Positions 44,911 through 52,486 of a DNA stretch of 56,000 nt are shown one piece after another (the first letter of the stretch is position 1; every line of letters starts with the position of its first letter). The notes under the pieces are model-generated. The model did not search any database, was not told the DNA's origin, and was given only the letters and a program-made list of their open reading frames with translations. Position numbers and translations under genes: made by a program. Origin of the DNA: Bacteroidota bacterium (GTDB lineage: Bacteria > Bacteroidota > Bacteroidia > Chitinophagales > Saprospiraceae); the NCBI GenBank assembly GCA_963169325.1, contig CAUJEY010000020.1, positions 1 through 56,000 on the forward strand, written 5' to 3'.

Positions 44911-46299
44911 TTACCCGTTGTATTGATCCGGTTGCCCAAGCAGGGCGCGCCATTTTTGAAACAATGGCGTCCGGACGGCATACACCACCATGAATCCGGC
45001 CAGGAGAGCCAGCCAAACCAGACGGCCCTGATAACGGGATACTGCGGTAGAAAAGGTGCTGCACACAAAGGCATTGATAAGCAAAACGGCGGCACTAAAT
45101 AACAGAAACCGGCGCAAATGTTCCGGCACCCGCGTTTTCCACCAGTCATTTGTCATGACCAGTACCAGCAGCAATAAAAACCCAAAAAACAGATATTGCT
45201 GCCGCGTATTGATGCCTTTGAAATCGAGATAATAGTCCCGGTGGTTCTGGTGGCCGTATTTGTAATTATTCATTTCCTGCGGAAAATGCCGTTGAACGGC
45301 GCCGAAAGGTGGCGTATTGACGCCCCATTTTTCTGTATCCTCCGCCCGGAAATAGAAGAATTGCGTCAGCGTTCCGTTTGCCGCATGAATCACATAGTCC
45401 TTAAAAAACCGGGGCGTAGTGAGAATGCCCCAAATAACGGCACGGTACTCGTCCCGGTGCGCCATCCAGCCACCGTCTTTGTGGGCCGGGCTTTCGCCGC
45501 TCCACAAAAAATCATCGGGTAGAGAATCTTTAAAGGCACAAATAGGATAGTTTTTACCCGCCGGGCAAGCCTGGTCGAGGTAAGGTTTTACAAGGCCCAT
45601 TTCGTGTAGCCGGGCCATGGTAAACACATGGGCAGCCTGATGCGTCACAAATTTTCCGCCGTAAATGTAATGCACCGACATTACCCCAAGCCACCCGGCC
45701 GCCACCAACGCGCCGACGGTCAGGCTACGCCTAAACGGTATAACCGCCCGAAAACGGGGAGAAAGACTGGCCAGAAACAACAATGCCGTCAGCAGCAGCC
45801 CTTCCAACAGGTGCGAGTTGTGCATTACCAAAGCCGTCCAGCCCAACAAGGCGATCCCGATACGCCGCTGCTTCGACAACCTGACCAGCAACAATAAGCC
45901 TACACTGGCAAAAAAGATGGGTGTAAATAAGTCGGGCATAATATACGACACATACAACGAGCTGTTGGTGCAGGCCGTTAGCGCCAAAATAATGCCCACA
46001 AAGAGTGCCGGATTTACCGCCGGTAAAAAATGCCGGAGCACCAGATATACGGTCAGACTCGTCAGAACCCCCTGGGCATACATCACCCAGAACAAGCTCT
46101 CCATCATGCTGCTGTGGCGGATAAACAACCCGTAAGTCAGCGGCCGGTCGGTGACCACTTCACCGGAGAAACCGGTAAAAACATAAGTGCCCGTGTCGGG
46201 ATAAACAAAGGGATACCCGTTGTACAGCCCCCAGAAAGACAATATAATCCCGCCGGCAACAATCCACCCTGCCCATTTTAATTGATTGGAATATTTCAT
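44911..46299 (-). CDS. Multispanning membrane protein, possibly GT-C-type
   Basis: 462 residues from ATG 46299; an upstream extension to 46443 would translate the simple repeats (RNLLTRNLLTRNLQT) and is rejected. About ten membrane helices. The first loop has NGYPFVYPDTGTY, a D-containing motif after the first helix that recalls GT-C glycosyltransferases, but no family is recognised with confidence. A large soluble loop lies at about 225-385 (HQAAHVFTMARLHEMG, WVNT, NHRDYYLDFKGI). It ends eight bases from the convergent rimO stop. Confidence 0.6.
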   Translation of the reverse strand: MKYSNQLKWAGWIVAGGIILSFWGLYNGYPFVYPDTGTYVFTGFSGEVVTDRPLTYGLFIRHSSMMESLFWVMYAQGVLTSLTVYLVLRHFLPAVNPALFVGIILALTACTNSSLYVSYIMPDLFTPIFFASVGLLLLVRLSKQRRIGIALLGWTALVMHNSHLLEGLLLTALLFLASLSPRFRAVIPFRRSLTVGALVAAGWLGVMSVHYIYGGKFVTHQAAHVFTMARLHEMGLVKPYLDQACPAGKNYPICAFKDSLPDDFLWSGESPAHKDGGWMAHRDEYRAVIWGILTTPRFFKDYVIHAANGTLTQFFYFRAEDTEKWGVNTPPFGAVQRHFPQEMNNYKYGHQNHRDYYLDFKGINTRQQYLFFGFLLLLVLVMTNDWWKTRVPEHLRRFLLFSAAVLLINAFVCSTFSTAVSRYQGRLVWLALLAGFMVVYAVRTPLFQKWRALLGQPDQYNG

Positions 46300-46315
46300 G
46301 GGAAATAGGAATAAA

Positions 46316-46620
46316 AAAGGTTTCTGGTTGAAATGGAGGTTTGAAGGTTGGAGGGTTTGAAGGTTCCTGGTTTGAAGGTTCCTGGTTAGAAGGTTCCTGG
46401 TTAGAAGGTTCCTGGTTAGAGCCAATCCCTCAAATCCCATCAATTACCAACAACCTTCCAACCAGAAACCCTCCAACCCTCAAACCAGGAACCTTCTAAC
46501 CCTCAAACCTTCAAACCAGAAACCCTCCAACCCTCAAACCAGGAACCTTCTAACCCTCAAACCTTCAAACCAGAAACCCTCCAACCTTCCAACCAGAAAC
46601 CCTCTAACCTTCAAACCCTT
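46316..46620. repeat. Simple-sequence tandem and inverted repeats
   Basis: The left part has several copies of AAGGTTCCTGGTT in one direction. The right part (46459-46617) has the reverse words in a 54-base tandem period (AACCAGAAACCCTCCAACC and variants), about two and a half copies. Similar words occur at 37702-37748. The whole makes an imperfect long hairpin and fills the gap between two genes. Confidence 0.8.
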
Positions 46621-46621
46621 A

Positions 46622-46999
46622 CTACGTCATCCACATTGCCCGCACCAGCAACAGCGCCATCAACAACCCGATCAGAATAGCCATAACGGTCAAAATCCGG
46701 TTGTCCTGAAGTCTGTTTCCCGGTTCTTCCGAATCGATCGCCGCTTCTGCCAACAGGATACGCGCCTGCTCTGCATCCTGGGGACGCACGTGCAGCCGGA
46801 CCAATATTTGCAGATGCGGTAACACGGATTGTGAGGTAGCATTTGCCAGAAAACAAGGGATACCTTCCGAGCGCAAGCGCGCCGCCGCTACATCGGCCTC
46901 CATCGGCGAGTAAAACTTGGCTACTACCTCTCCGGAGTTTTCCTCGAAGTATTGATTTTGATCGAAATCAAAATTGTCTAAAATGTCATTGCGCTGCAT
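46622..46999 (-). CDS. DUF2007-type signal-transducing-like protein with C-terminal membrane helix
   Basis: 125 residues. The N-terminal half matches the DUF2007 pattern: VVAKFYSPMEADVAAARLRSEGIPCFLAN followed by QILVRLHVRPQDAEQARILL. One membrane helix (about 102-121, VMAILIGLLMALLLVRAMW) closes the protein. Members are small and of unknown role, sometimes called putative signal-transducing proteins. A TATTTTTG box ends four bases before its ATG. Confidence 0.75.
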   Translation of the reverse strand: MQRNDILDNFDFDQNQYFEENSGEVVAKFYSPMEADVAAARLRSEGIPCFLANATSQSVLPHLQILVRLHVRPQDAEQARILLAEAAIDSEEPGNRLQDNRILTVMAILIGLLMALLLVRAMWMT

Positions 47000-47003
47000 T
47001 CAG

Positions 47004-47011
47004 CAAAAATA
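47004..47011 (-). promoter_or_regulatory. -7-type box next to the DUF2007 start codon
   Basis: TATTTTTG on the minus strand, ending four bases before ATG 46999; same geometry as at 14262-14269. A transcript from it would be leaderless. Confidence 0.35.
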
Positions 47012-47142
47012 GGCAGAACATTCCGGGGGTAATCTGCCTTTTTTGGCACTTCTAAATATTTTTTTTCCGTTTGCTTCCAGCGGCCCTACTTTCGCAGGGT
47101 AACTTCTCCACATTATTAACACATTCAAACTTGACAAATTCT

Positions 47143-47526
47143 ATGAAACTCCCCTTGGCAGTAAGCCTTCTACTCCTGATCGCAGCCCTTGGCTGGACCG
47201 GCTGCGATGACAAAAAAGAAGTCAACTGGCTGGATCAGGCCAATTGCACCGGCATCGATGCAGCTACAAACACCTATGATCTTTCCATAAAGACCGTATT
47301 AGACGCTTCCTGTGCGCTCAGTGGATGCCACGATGCCGCCACCGCTTCGAACGGCGTAAATCTCTCCACCTACCTCGGCGCTAAATCGGCCTTCGAAGAA
47401 GGCAATGCCCTTTGCGCCATCAACCACGGCGACGATTGTTTCCAAATGCCCAAAGGCGGTTCCAAACTCCCGCAAGCAACGATCAATGTTTTGGCTTGCT
47501 GGGCGAAAAACGGGTACAAACAATAA
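47143..47526 (+). CDS. Small lipoprotein with CX4CH cytochrome-like motif
   Basis: 127 residues from ATG 47143; lipoprotein signal ends LGWTGC (Cys21). The motif ASCALSGCHDA has Cys-x4-Cys-His in place of the usual Cys-x2-Cys-His, as in some Bacteroidota cytochrome-like proteins annotated as haem-binding. A Met (CFQMPKGGSKL) lies about 50 residues later and could be the second axial ligand. Two more Cys are present (ALCAI, LACWAKNG). Whether it truly binds haem is open. A near -7 match TACTTTCG lies at about 47087. Confidence 0.65.
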   Translation: MKLPLAVSLLLLIAALGWTGCDDKKEVNWLDQANCTGIDAATNTYDLSIKTVLDASCALSGCHDAATASNGVNLSTYLGAKSAFEEGNALCAINHGDDCFQMPKGGSKLPQATINVLACWAKNGYKQ

Positions 47527-47619
47527 GAGTTTTGGGGGGGAGGAAGCGTAGCCGGCAGGTTAATACGCACACTGCCGGCTATGCCCCCTCCCCCAAAACA
47601 ATAAAACAAACAACATCTC

Positions 47620-49584
47620 ATGCTTCGGCCCGTCCTCCTCGCCCTAACCCTGTTTTGTTTCGCCGCTCCCCTATCCGCCCAACTTAAACTCGCCCGCCTG
47701 TTCGGCGATCATATCGTGTTGCAACGCGATAAACCCATTCGCATCTGGGGCGAAAACAAACCCGGCGAACCCGTTGAGGTAGAAATAAACGGCCGTCGTT
47801 CGGCGACTGTAACCGGCCCCGACGGCCGATGGATGGCCGAATTGCCGGCACTCCCGGCAGGCGGGCCGCACACCATAACGATAAAAAGCCGGGCTGAAAC
47901 CCGCACCGTGTCGGATGTGCTGATCGGAGAAGTCTGGCTTTGTTCCGGGCAATCCAACATGGAATGGCGTGTGCGGCAGGCCGACAACGCCGGGGCCGAA
48001 ATCGCGACGGCAAATTTTCCGCAAATCCGACACTTTGAAGTGCCGCACGACATGGCGTTCGTACCGCAAAAAGATCTGACAAACGGCGCCTGGCAAGTGT
48101 GCTCCCCCGAAACTGCCGGTGAGTTTACGGCCGTCGGATACTACTTTGCCCGCGAACTAAACCAAAAACTGAACGTACCCATCGGGCTGATTCACGCCTC
48201 CTGGGGCGGCTCGCAGGTGGAAAGCTGGATCAGTGAAGCCGCCATGGCCAACTCAGCCGTACTGAACTATTATCCCCAAATAATGGCCCGAAGCTGGGAA
48301 GAAGACGCCCGGCGCTGGGAAGAAAAACTGATCAAAAAGGTCTTCGGCAGACCGGACTATCCCATCAATTCCATCAACGAAGCGGAATACCTGAACGAGC
48401 AGTACGATTTTTCCAACTGGCTGAAAGTCAACCCAAACGGGCAGTGGGACTGGCAGGGGGTATGGGCGTTTCGCGGGGATAGTTACATTCAGCGGGCGAT
48501 TGATATTCCGGCAGAATACGTCGGCCAATCCACCCGGATCGACTTTGGCCATAACACCGGCGACCTTACTTTTTATATCAATGGAAAACGCGTCTTCGAG
48601 GGCTATCACAAAAACGGCGTTTCCATCGACCTGCCACCCGGCGCCTGGCGGGCAGGCAAAAATTCCTTACTCATCAAACTCAGCCCCATGCGCGAGCCGG
48701 AGTGGTTTGGTATGGGCTTTATGGGCGCCGGAAAAGATTTTCAAATCCAACTCGACGAAAAAAACAGCCTGCCCCTGCTGGATGTCCGCTGGAACATGAT
48801 GCCATCCTGGAAAAGCCAACGCCGTTATATCCCCTGGATGAACAACGAGGGCACCATCCTGTACAATGCCATGATCGCGCCCCTGATCCCCTACCCGATC
48901 GCAGGCGCTTTGTGGTACCAGGGCGAATCGAATGCCGGCAGGGCCTGGCAATACCGGCAGTCGTTTCCGCTGATGATTCAAAACTGGCGCCAGGACTGGA
49001 ACGACGAGTTTCCGTTCCTTTTTGTCCAGCTGTCCAGTTTCGGCCCCAATCAAAGCAGCAACGAAGGCAGCGTTTGGGCTGAACTTCGCGAAGCGCAAAC
49101 CCTCACCCTGCAATTGCCCAAAACCGGCATGGCCGTCAGCACCGATATCGGCAACCCCGACGATATTCACCCGACCAACAAACAGGATGTCGGCCGGCGC
49201 CTGGCACTCCATGCCCTGCACATGGTATACGGACAGGACGTGACCCACCGAGGCCCCTATTTTAAAAAAGCTGTTTTTGCCTCCGGCAAAGCCGAAATTA
49301 CAATGGACGACAGCGGAGGAGCATTGGTGGTAAAAGACAAATACGGCTACCTGAAAGGGTTTGAAATTGCCGGAGCTGATAAAAAATTTTACTACGCCGG
49401 CGCCACCGTTGAAGGGGATAAAATCGTGGTGCGTCACCCGAAAGTGCCCGATCCGAAAGCCGTGCGCTACGGCTGGGCCGACGCACCGGTAGATTGCAAT
49501 TTGTTCAACGCCGCCGGGCTGCCCGCCGAGCCGTTCCGGACGGATGATTGGGAGATGGTGACGAAGGCGGCGCGGTTTGAGTAA
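47620..49584 (+). CDS. Sialate O-acetylesterase-type SGNH esterase
   Basis: 654 residues; signal peptide MLRPVLLALTLFCFAAPLSA. The SASA-family features are clear: LFGDHIVLQRDKPIRIWG at the N-terminus, nucleophile Ser112 in CSGQSNMEW, IGLIHASWGGSQVESW, WYQGESNA, and Asp515-x-His517 in DDIHPTNK. A beta-sandwich domain is inserted (about 255-375). It removes acetyl groups from acetylated sugars such as sialic acid or plant xylan. It lies 65 bases before the GH16 gene on the same strand, so the two may work together on a glycan. Confidence 0.92.
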   Translation: MLRPVLLALTLFCFAAPLSAQLKLARLFGDHIVLQRDKPIRIWGENKPGEPVEVEINGRRSATVTGPDGRWMAELPALPAGGPHTITIKSRAETRTVSDVLIGEVWLCSGQSNMEWRVRQADNAGAEIATANFPQIRHFEVPHDMAFVPQKDLTNGAWQVCSPETAGEFTAVGYYFARELNQKLNVPIGLIHASWGGSQVESWISEAAMANSAVLNYYPQIMARSWEEDARRWEEKLIKKVFGRPDYPINSINEAEYLNEQYDFSNWLKVNPNGQWDWQGVWAFRGDSYIQRAIDIPAEYVGQSTRIDFGHNTGDLTFYINGKRVFEGYHKNGVSIDLPPGAWRAGKNSLLIKLSPMREPEWFGMGFMGAGKDFQIQLDEKNSLPLLDVRWNMMPSWKSQRRYIPWMNNEGTILYNAMIAPLIPYPIAGALWYQGESNAGRAWQYRQSFPLMIQNWRQDWNDEFPFLFVQLSSFGPNQSSNEGSVWAELREAQTLTLQLPKTGMAVSTDIGNPDDIHPTNKQDVGRRLALHALHMVYGQDVTHRGPYFKKAVFASGKAEITMDDSGGALVVKDKYGYLKGFEIAGADKKFYYAGATVEGDKIVVRHPKVPDPKAVRYGWADAPVDCNLFNAAGLPAEPFRTDDWEMVTKAARFE

Positions 49585-49648
49585 AAATTGTACTTCCCTT
49601 CAATCCCTGAGAAGGCTACATGGCGCAACCTTACGATTTATCCTGAAC

Positions 49649-50479
49649 ATGAAAGAGCAATCTCTATCGCTTTTAGCCCTTTTGGGGGCAATCGTGCTGC
49701 TTGCCGGTTGTTCCGGCGCCAAATCCGCTTCCGCCGGACAAACGAAAATGCGCCTCGTGTGGTCGGATGAATTCAACCGCCCCGGTCTGCCCGATTCCAC
49801 GAAATGGGGCTACGATGCCGGCGACGGCTGCCCGAATATCTGCGGCTGGGGCAACAACGAATTGCAGTACTACACCGTCAATCGCGCCGAAAACGCCTGG
49901 GTGGAAAACGGTTTTCTGGTGATTGAAGCCCGGCGGGAAAAAATGGGAACCCGCGAATATTCCTCCGCCCGGATGGTGAGCAAACACAAAGGCGACTGGA
50001 CATACGGCCGCATCACCGCCCGCGCAAAATTGCCGAAAGGCCTGGGCGTGTGGCCGGCTATCTGGATGCTTCCAACCGACTGGGTTTATGGCGGCTGGCC
50101 GGCCAGCGGCGAGATCGACATCATGGAAAACGTGGGCTACATGCCCGACAGCGTTTTCGGCTCCGTGCATACCAAACGGCTTAACCACTCCATCGGAACA
50201 CAGGTTACCGCCGGGCTACTTTCCACAACGCTGAGCAGCGGTTTTCACGAGTACGGGATTGAATGGGATGCCGAAAAGATTGATTTCTTTTTTGACGGCC
50301 GGAAATACCTGACCTTTCAGAACAAACACGAAGGACCGGACACCTGGCCGTTCGACCGCAATTTTCACCTGCTCCTGAATATCGCCGTCGGCGGAAACTG
50401 GGGCGGAAAAATGGGTGTGGACCCGAACATTTGGCCACAAAAAATGCTGATTGACTATGTGCGGGTGTATCAGAAATGA
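49649..50479 (+). CDS. GH16 endo-beta-1,3(4)-glucanase lipoprotein
   Basis: 276 residues from ATG 49649 (lipoprotein signal ending LLAGC, Cys21); a start at 49577 would overlap the upstream gene. The GH16 jelly roll is complete: LVWSDEFNRPGLPDSTKW at the N-terminus, then the catalytic GEIDIMENVG with Glu155 as nucleophile, Asp157, and Glu160 as acid/base, and a closing MLIDYVRVYQK. The extra Met inside E-I-D-I-M-E is typical of laminarinases and lichenases. It cleaves beta-1,3 or mixed-linkage glucans at the cell surface. Confidence 0.93.
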   Translation: MKEQSLSLLALLGAIVLLAGCSGAKSASAGQTKMRLVWSDEFNRPGLPDSTKWGYDAGDGCPNICGWGNNELQYYTVNRAENAWVENGFLVIEARREKMGTREYSSARMVSKHKGDWTYGRITARAKLPKGLGVWPAIWMLPTDWVYGGWPASGEIDIMENVGYMPDSVFGSVHTKRLNHSIGTQVTAGLLSTTLSSGFHEYGIEWDAEKIDFFFDGRKYLTFQNKHEGPDTWPFDRNFHLLLNIAVGGNWGGKMGVDPNIWPQKMLIDYVRVYQK

Positions 50480-50481
50480 TT

Positions 50482-51384
50482 TCAACGTGTCCCCCGTGGT
50501 GAAAAGGGGGTGTAGTTCAGCCCTCTGGTTACGCGAAGCAAAAGCTCGGCGGTCCCGAGGTCTGTCGCATAGCCCTCCTTGCTCCGTTTCGTTGCAGCGC
50601 ATCGCTTTTGCTCACCCGAAAGCCGGAGGACGCCCATCTGACTGCAAGGCCAAAGCGAGGCGAAAGCGAGGCGAAAGCCGAGGTAGGCGTCCCGGTTGGC
50701 CCGCGAGCTGTAGCGGCGATAGGCAGCACGGCAAAAATGCGCGTCAAGAATCCAACCACCGCCGCGATACACGTGATTATATCCCCGTTTCGGGCGGTCT
50801 ATCCAGGCTGTGCCGTCATCTGGAGCGCCTTTATAATCGTCATGCCAATCATCTTCGCACCATTCCCACACGTTACCGCTCATATCGTGTATACCCAATT
50901 GGTTCGGGTATTTCAGCCCGACGGGCTTCGTCTCTTTTCCGCTATTGTTTTTGAACCAGCCCACGTCTTTCAACCGGTCGCTGCCCGCGTACTTGTAGCC
51001 TTCCGCGAGGTATTTGCCGCCACGCGCGGCGTACTCCCACTCCGCTTCCGTGGGCAGGCGGTAGAAATACCCCGGCGGGCGACTGGATTCAGTCATTTCA
51101 TTCAACTTTTTGACGAATGACTGCGCGTCGTCCCACGACACCTGCTCCACAGGAAGATCGTCGCCTTTAAAATCGGACGGGTTTTCGCCGTTCATCACCG
51201 CTTTCCACAGGGCTTGGGTTACCGGGTATTTCCCGATGTAAAAATCGGAGACAGTCACTTTGTGTACGGGGCGGCAGGCTTCCCAGAGGTCGCCGTGCTC
51301 GTCGCCCATGTTGAAGGTACCGCCTTCGACGGGGAGCATCCAAAATTCGCAGTTGTTGACGATTTGTTTGAGCGATTCAATCAT
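50482..51384 (-). CDS. FGE/C-type-lectin-fold protein, copy 1, with frameshifted C-terminus
   Basis: 300 residues. It matches the FGE-sulfatase domain family: WMLPVEGGTFNMGDEHGD, HKVTVSDFYIGKYPVTQ, LPTEAEWEYAARGG, GIHDMSGNVWEWCEDDWH, RGGGW and LGFRLA. The paired catalytic Cys of true formylglycine-generating enzymes are not both present (one Cys in FCRAAYRR), so it is probably a binding protein. It is nearly identical to copies 2 and 3 except for the segment between RPKRG and LGFRLA. An 11-bp tandem duplication (50652-50673) shifts the frame right after LGFRLA. Without it, the protein would end at 50612 like the other copies; with it, translation runs on through about 40 residues encoded by the conserved sequence beyond the old stop, and then by unrelated sequence. 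Confidence 0.85.
   Translation of the reverse strand: MIESLKQIVNNCEFWMLPVEGGTFNMGDEHGDLWEACRPVHKVTVSDFYIGKYPVTQALWKAVMNGENPSDFKGDDLPVEQVSWDDAQSFVKKLNEMTESSRPPGYFYRLPTEAEWEYAARGGKYLAEGYKYAGSDRLKDVGWFKNNSGKETKPVGLKYPNQLGIHDMSGNVWEWCEDDWHDDYKGAPDDGTAWIDRPKRGYNHVYRGGGWILDAHFCRAAYRRYSSRANRDAYLGFRLAFASLWPCSQMGVLRLSGEQKRCAATKRSKEGYATDLGTAELLLRVTRGLNYTPFSPRGTR
50577..50614 (-). repeat. Conserved 3' flank of FGE copy 1
   Basis: GAGCAAAAGCGATGCGCTGC followed by AACGAAACGGAGCAAGG directly follows the ancestral stop position. The same stretch follows the stops of copies 2 and 3. It is non-coding there and so needs another explanation for its conservation, such as recent duplication or a retrohoming anchor. 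Confidence 0.8.
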
Positions 51385-51522
51385 ATTTTTTTCCTCTAAA
51401 AGTCAAAAAGTGAAGTTGTGTGTCTCTCGGCCCCGACCCCGGGAGGGTACTAAAACCGCCGCTGCGCACTACTACTTCACTCCGCTCTCTATTCTCGAGG
51501 CTTCGGGACAGACTGTCCTTCC
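51385..51522. other. Spacer between FGE copies 1 and 2
   Basis: The spacer before copy 1 starts with a CTTTTAGAG/GAAAAAAAT leader like that of copy 2. No gene, template-like sequence or terminator was seen in it. Confidence 0.5.
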
Positions 51523-51559
51523 CTTGCTCCGTTTCGTTGCAGCGCATCGCTTTTGCTCA
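51523..51559 (-). repeat. Conserved 3' flank of FGE copy 2
   Basis: The same stretch of about 37 bases as at 50577-50614 begins at the stop of copy 2. After it the sequences of the three copies diverge abruptly. Confidence 0.8.
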
Positions 51560-52318
51560 CAGGAAAGCCGAAGGACGCCCATCTGACTGCAGAGCCAAAG
51601 CGAGGCGAAAGCCGAGATAGTCGACCCGGTAGCCCGGCGAGTTGAGGTCGCGAAGGGCGGCGCGGCAATACCGCGCGCCGTAGAGCCAACCGCCGCCGCG
51701 ATTCACGCGAGGCGAGCCCCGCTTCGGGCGATCCACCCAGGCAGTACCATCATCCGGCGCGCTTTTGTAATCGCCATGCCAATCGTCTTCGCACCATTCC
51801 CCTACGTTACCGCTCATATCGTGTATACCCAACTGGTTCGGGTATTTCAGCCCGACGGGCTTCGTTACTTCTCCGCTGTTGTCATTAAACCAGCCCACGT
51901 CTTTCAGCCGGTCACTGCCCGCGTACTTGTACCCTTCCGAGAGGTATTTGCCGCCGCGAGCGGCGTACTCCCACTCCGCTTCGGTCGGCAGGAAGTAGAA
52001 ATAACCCGGCGGGCGGCTGGATGTAGTCATTTCATTCAATTTTTTGACGAATGACTGCGCATCGTCCCACGACACCTGCTCCACCGGAAGATCGTCGCCC
52101 TGAAAACGGGACGGATTTTCGCCATTCATCACCGCTTTCCACAGGGCTTGGGTCACCGGGTATTTCCCGATGTAAAAATCAGAGACGGTCACTTTGTGTA
52201 CGGGGCGGCAGGCTTCAGTGAGGTCGCCGTGCTCGTCGCCCATGTTGAAGGCGCCGCCTTCGACGGGGAGCATCCAAAATTCGTGGCCGTTGACGATTTG
52301 TTTGAACGGGTCGGTCAT
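51557..52318 (-). CDS. FGE/C-type-lectin-fold protein, copy 2
   Basis: 253 residues from ATG 52318 (MTDPFKQIVNGHEFWMLPVEGG), matching the start of copy 1; a start at 52339 in the same frame is less likely. It has the same domain as copy 1 with about 94% DNA identity in a stretch compared by eye near the 5' end. The variable segment (about 51618-51716) reads SPRV-N-RGGGW-LYGARY-CRAA-LRDLNSPGY before RVDYLGFRLA. The protein ends QSDGRPSAFL. It lies 165 bases after copy 3, with a leader of the same type as copy 1. Confidence 0.88.
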   Translation of the reverse strand: MTDPFKQIVNGHEFWMLPVEGGAFNMGDEHGDLTEACRPVHKVTVSDFYIGKYPVTQALWKAVMNGENPSRFQGDDLPVEQVSWDDAQSFVKKLNEMTTSSRPPGYFYFLPTEAEWEYAARGGKYLSEGYKYAGSDRLKDVGWFNDNSGEVTKPVGLKYPNQLGIHDMSGNVGEWCEDDWHGDYKSAPDDGTAWVDRPKRGSPRVNRGGGWLYGARYCRAALRDLNSPGYRVDYLGFRLALALQSDGRPSAFL

Positions 52319-52448
52319 ATTTTTTTCTCTAAAAGTCAAAAAATTGAAATTCGCCTTAAAACTGTGGAGCCCAGCCCCATTCTTCCCTTGCTCCGCACCG
52401 CTACTCCACTTCGCCGTCGGTTCCCGAAAATATCAGGACAGGCTGCCC
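52319..52448. other. Spacer between FGE copies 2 and 3
   Basis: Part of it resembles the spacer before copy 1 (leader CTTTTAGAGAAAAAAATATG). No gene, terminator hairpin or template-repeat candidate was seen. Confidence 0.5.
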
Positions 52449-52486
52449 CCTTGCTCCGTTTCGTTGCAGCGCAGCGCTTTTGCTCA
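52449..52486 (-). repeat. Conserved 3' flank of FGE copy 3
   Basis: The same stretch as after copies 1 and 2 (one base differs: GCGCTGCGCTGC for GCGATGCGCTGC), directly after the stop codon. Confidence 0.8.

Noticed and set aside
46459-46617. CRISPR-like 54-bp periodic array
   Set aside because: The period has no unique spacers; it is a plain tandem repeat of simple words.
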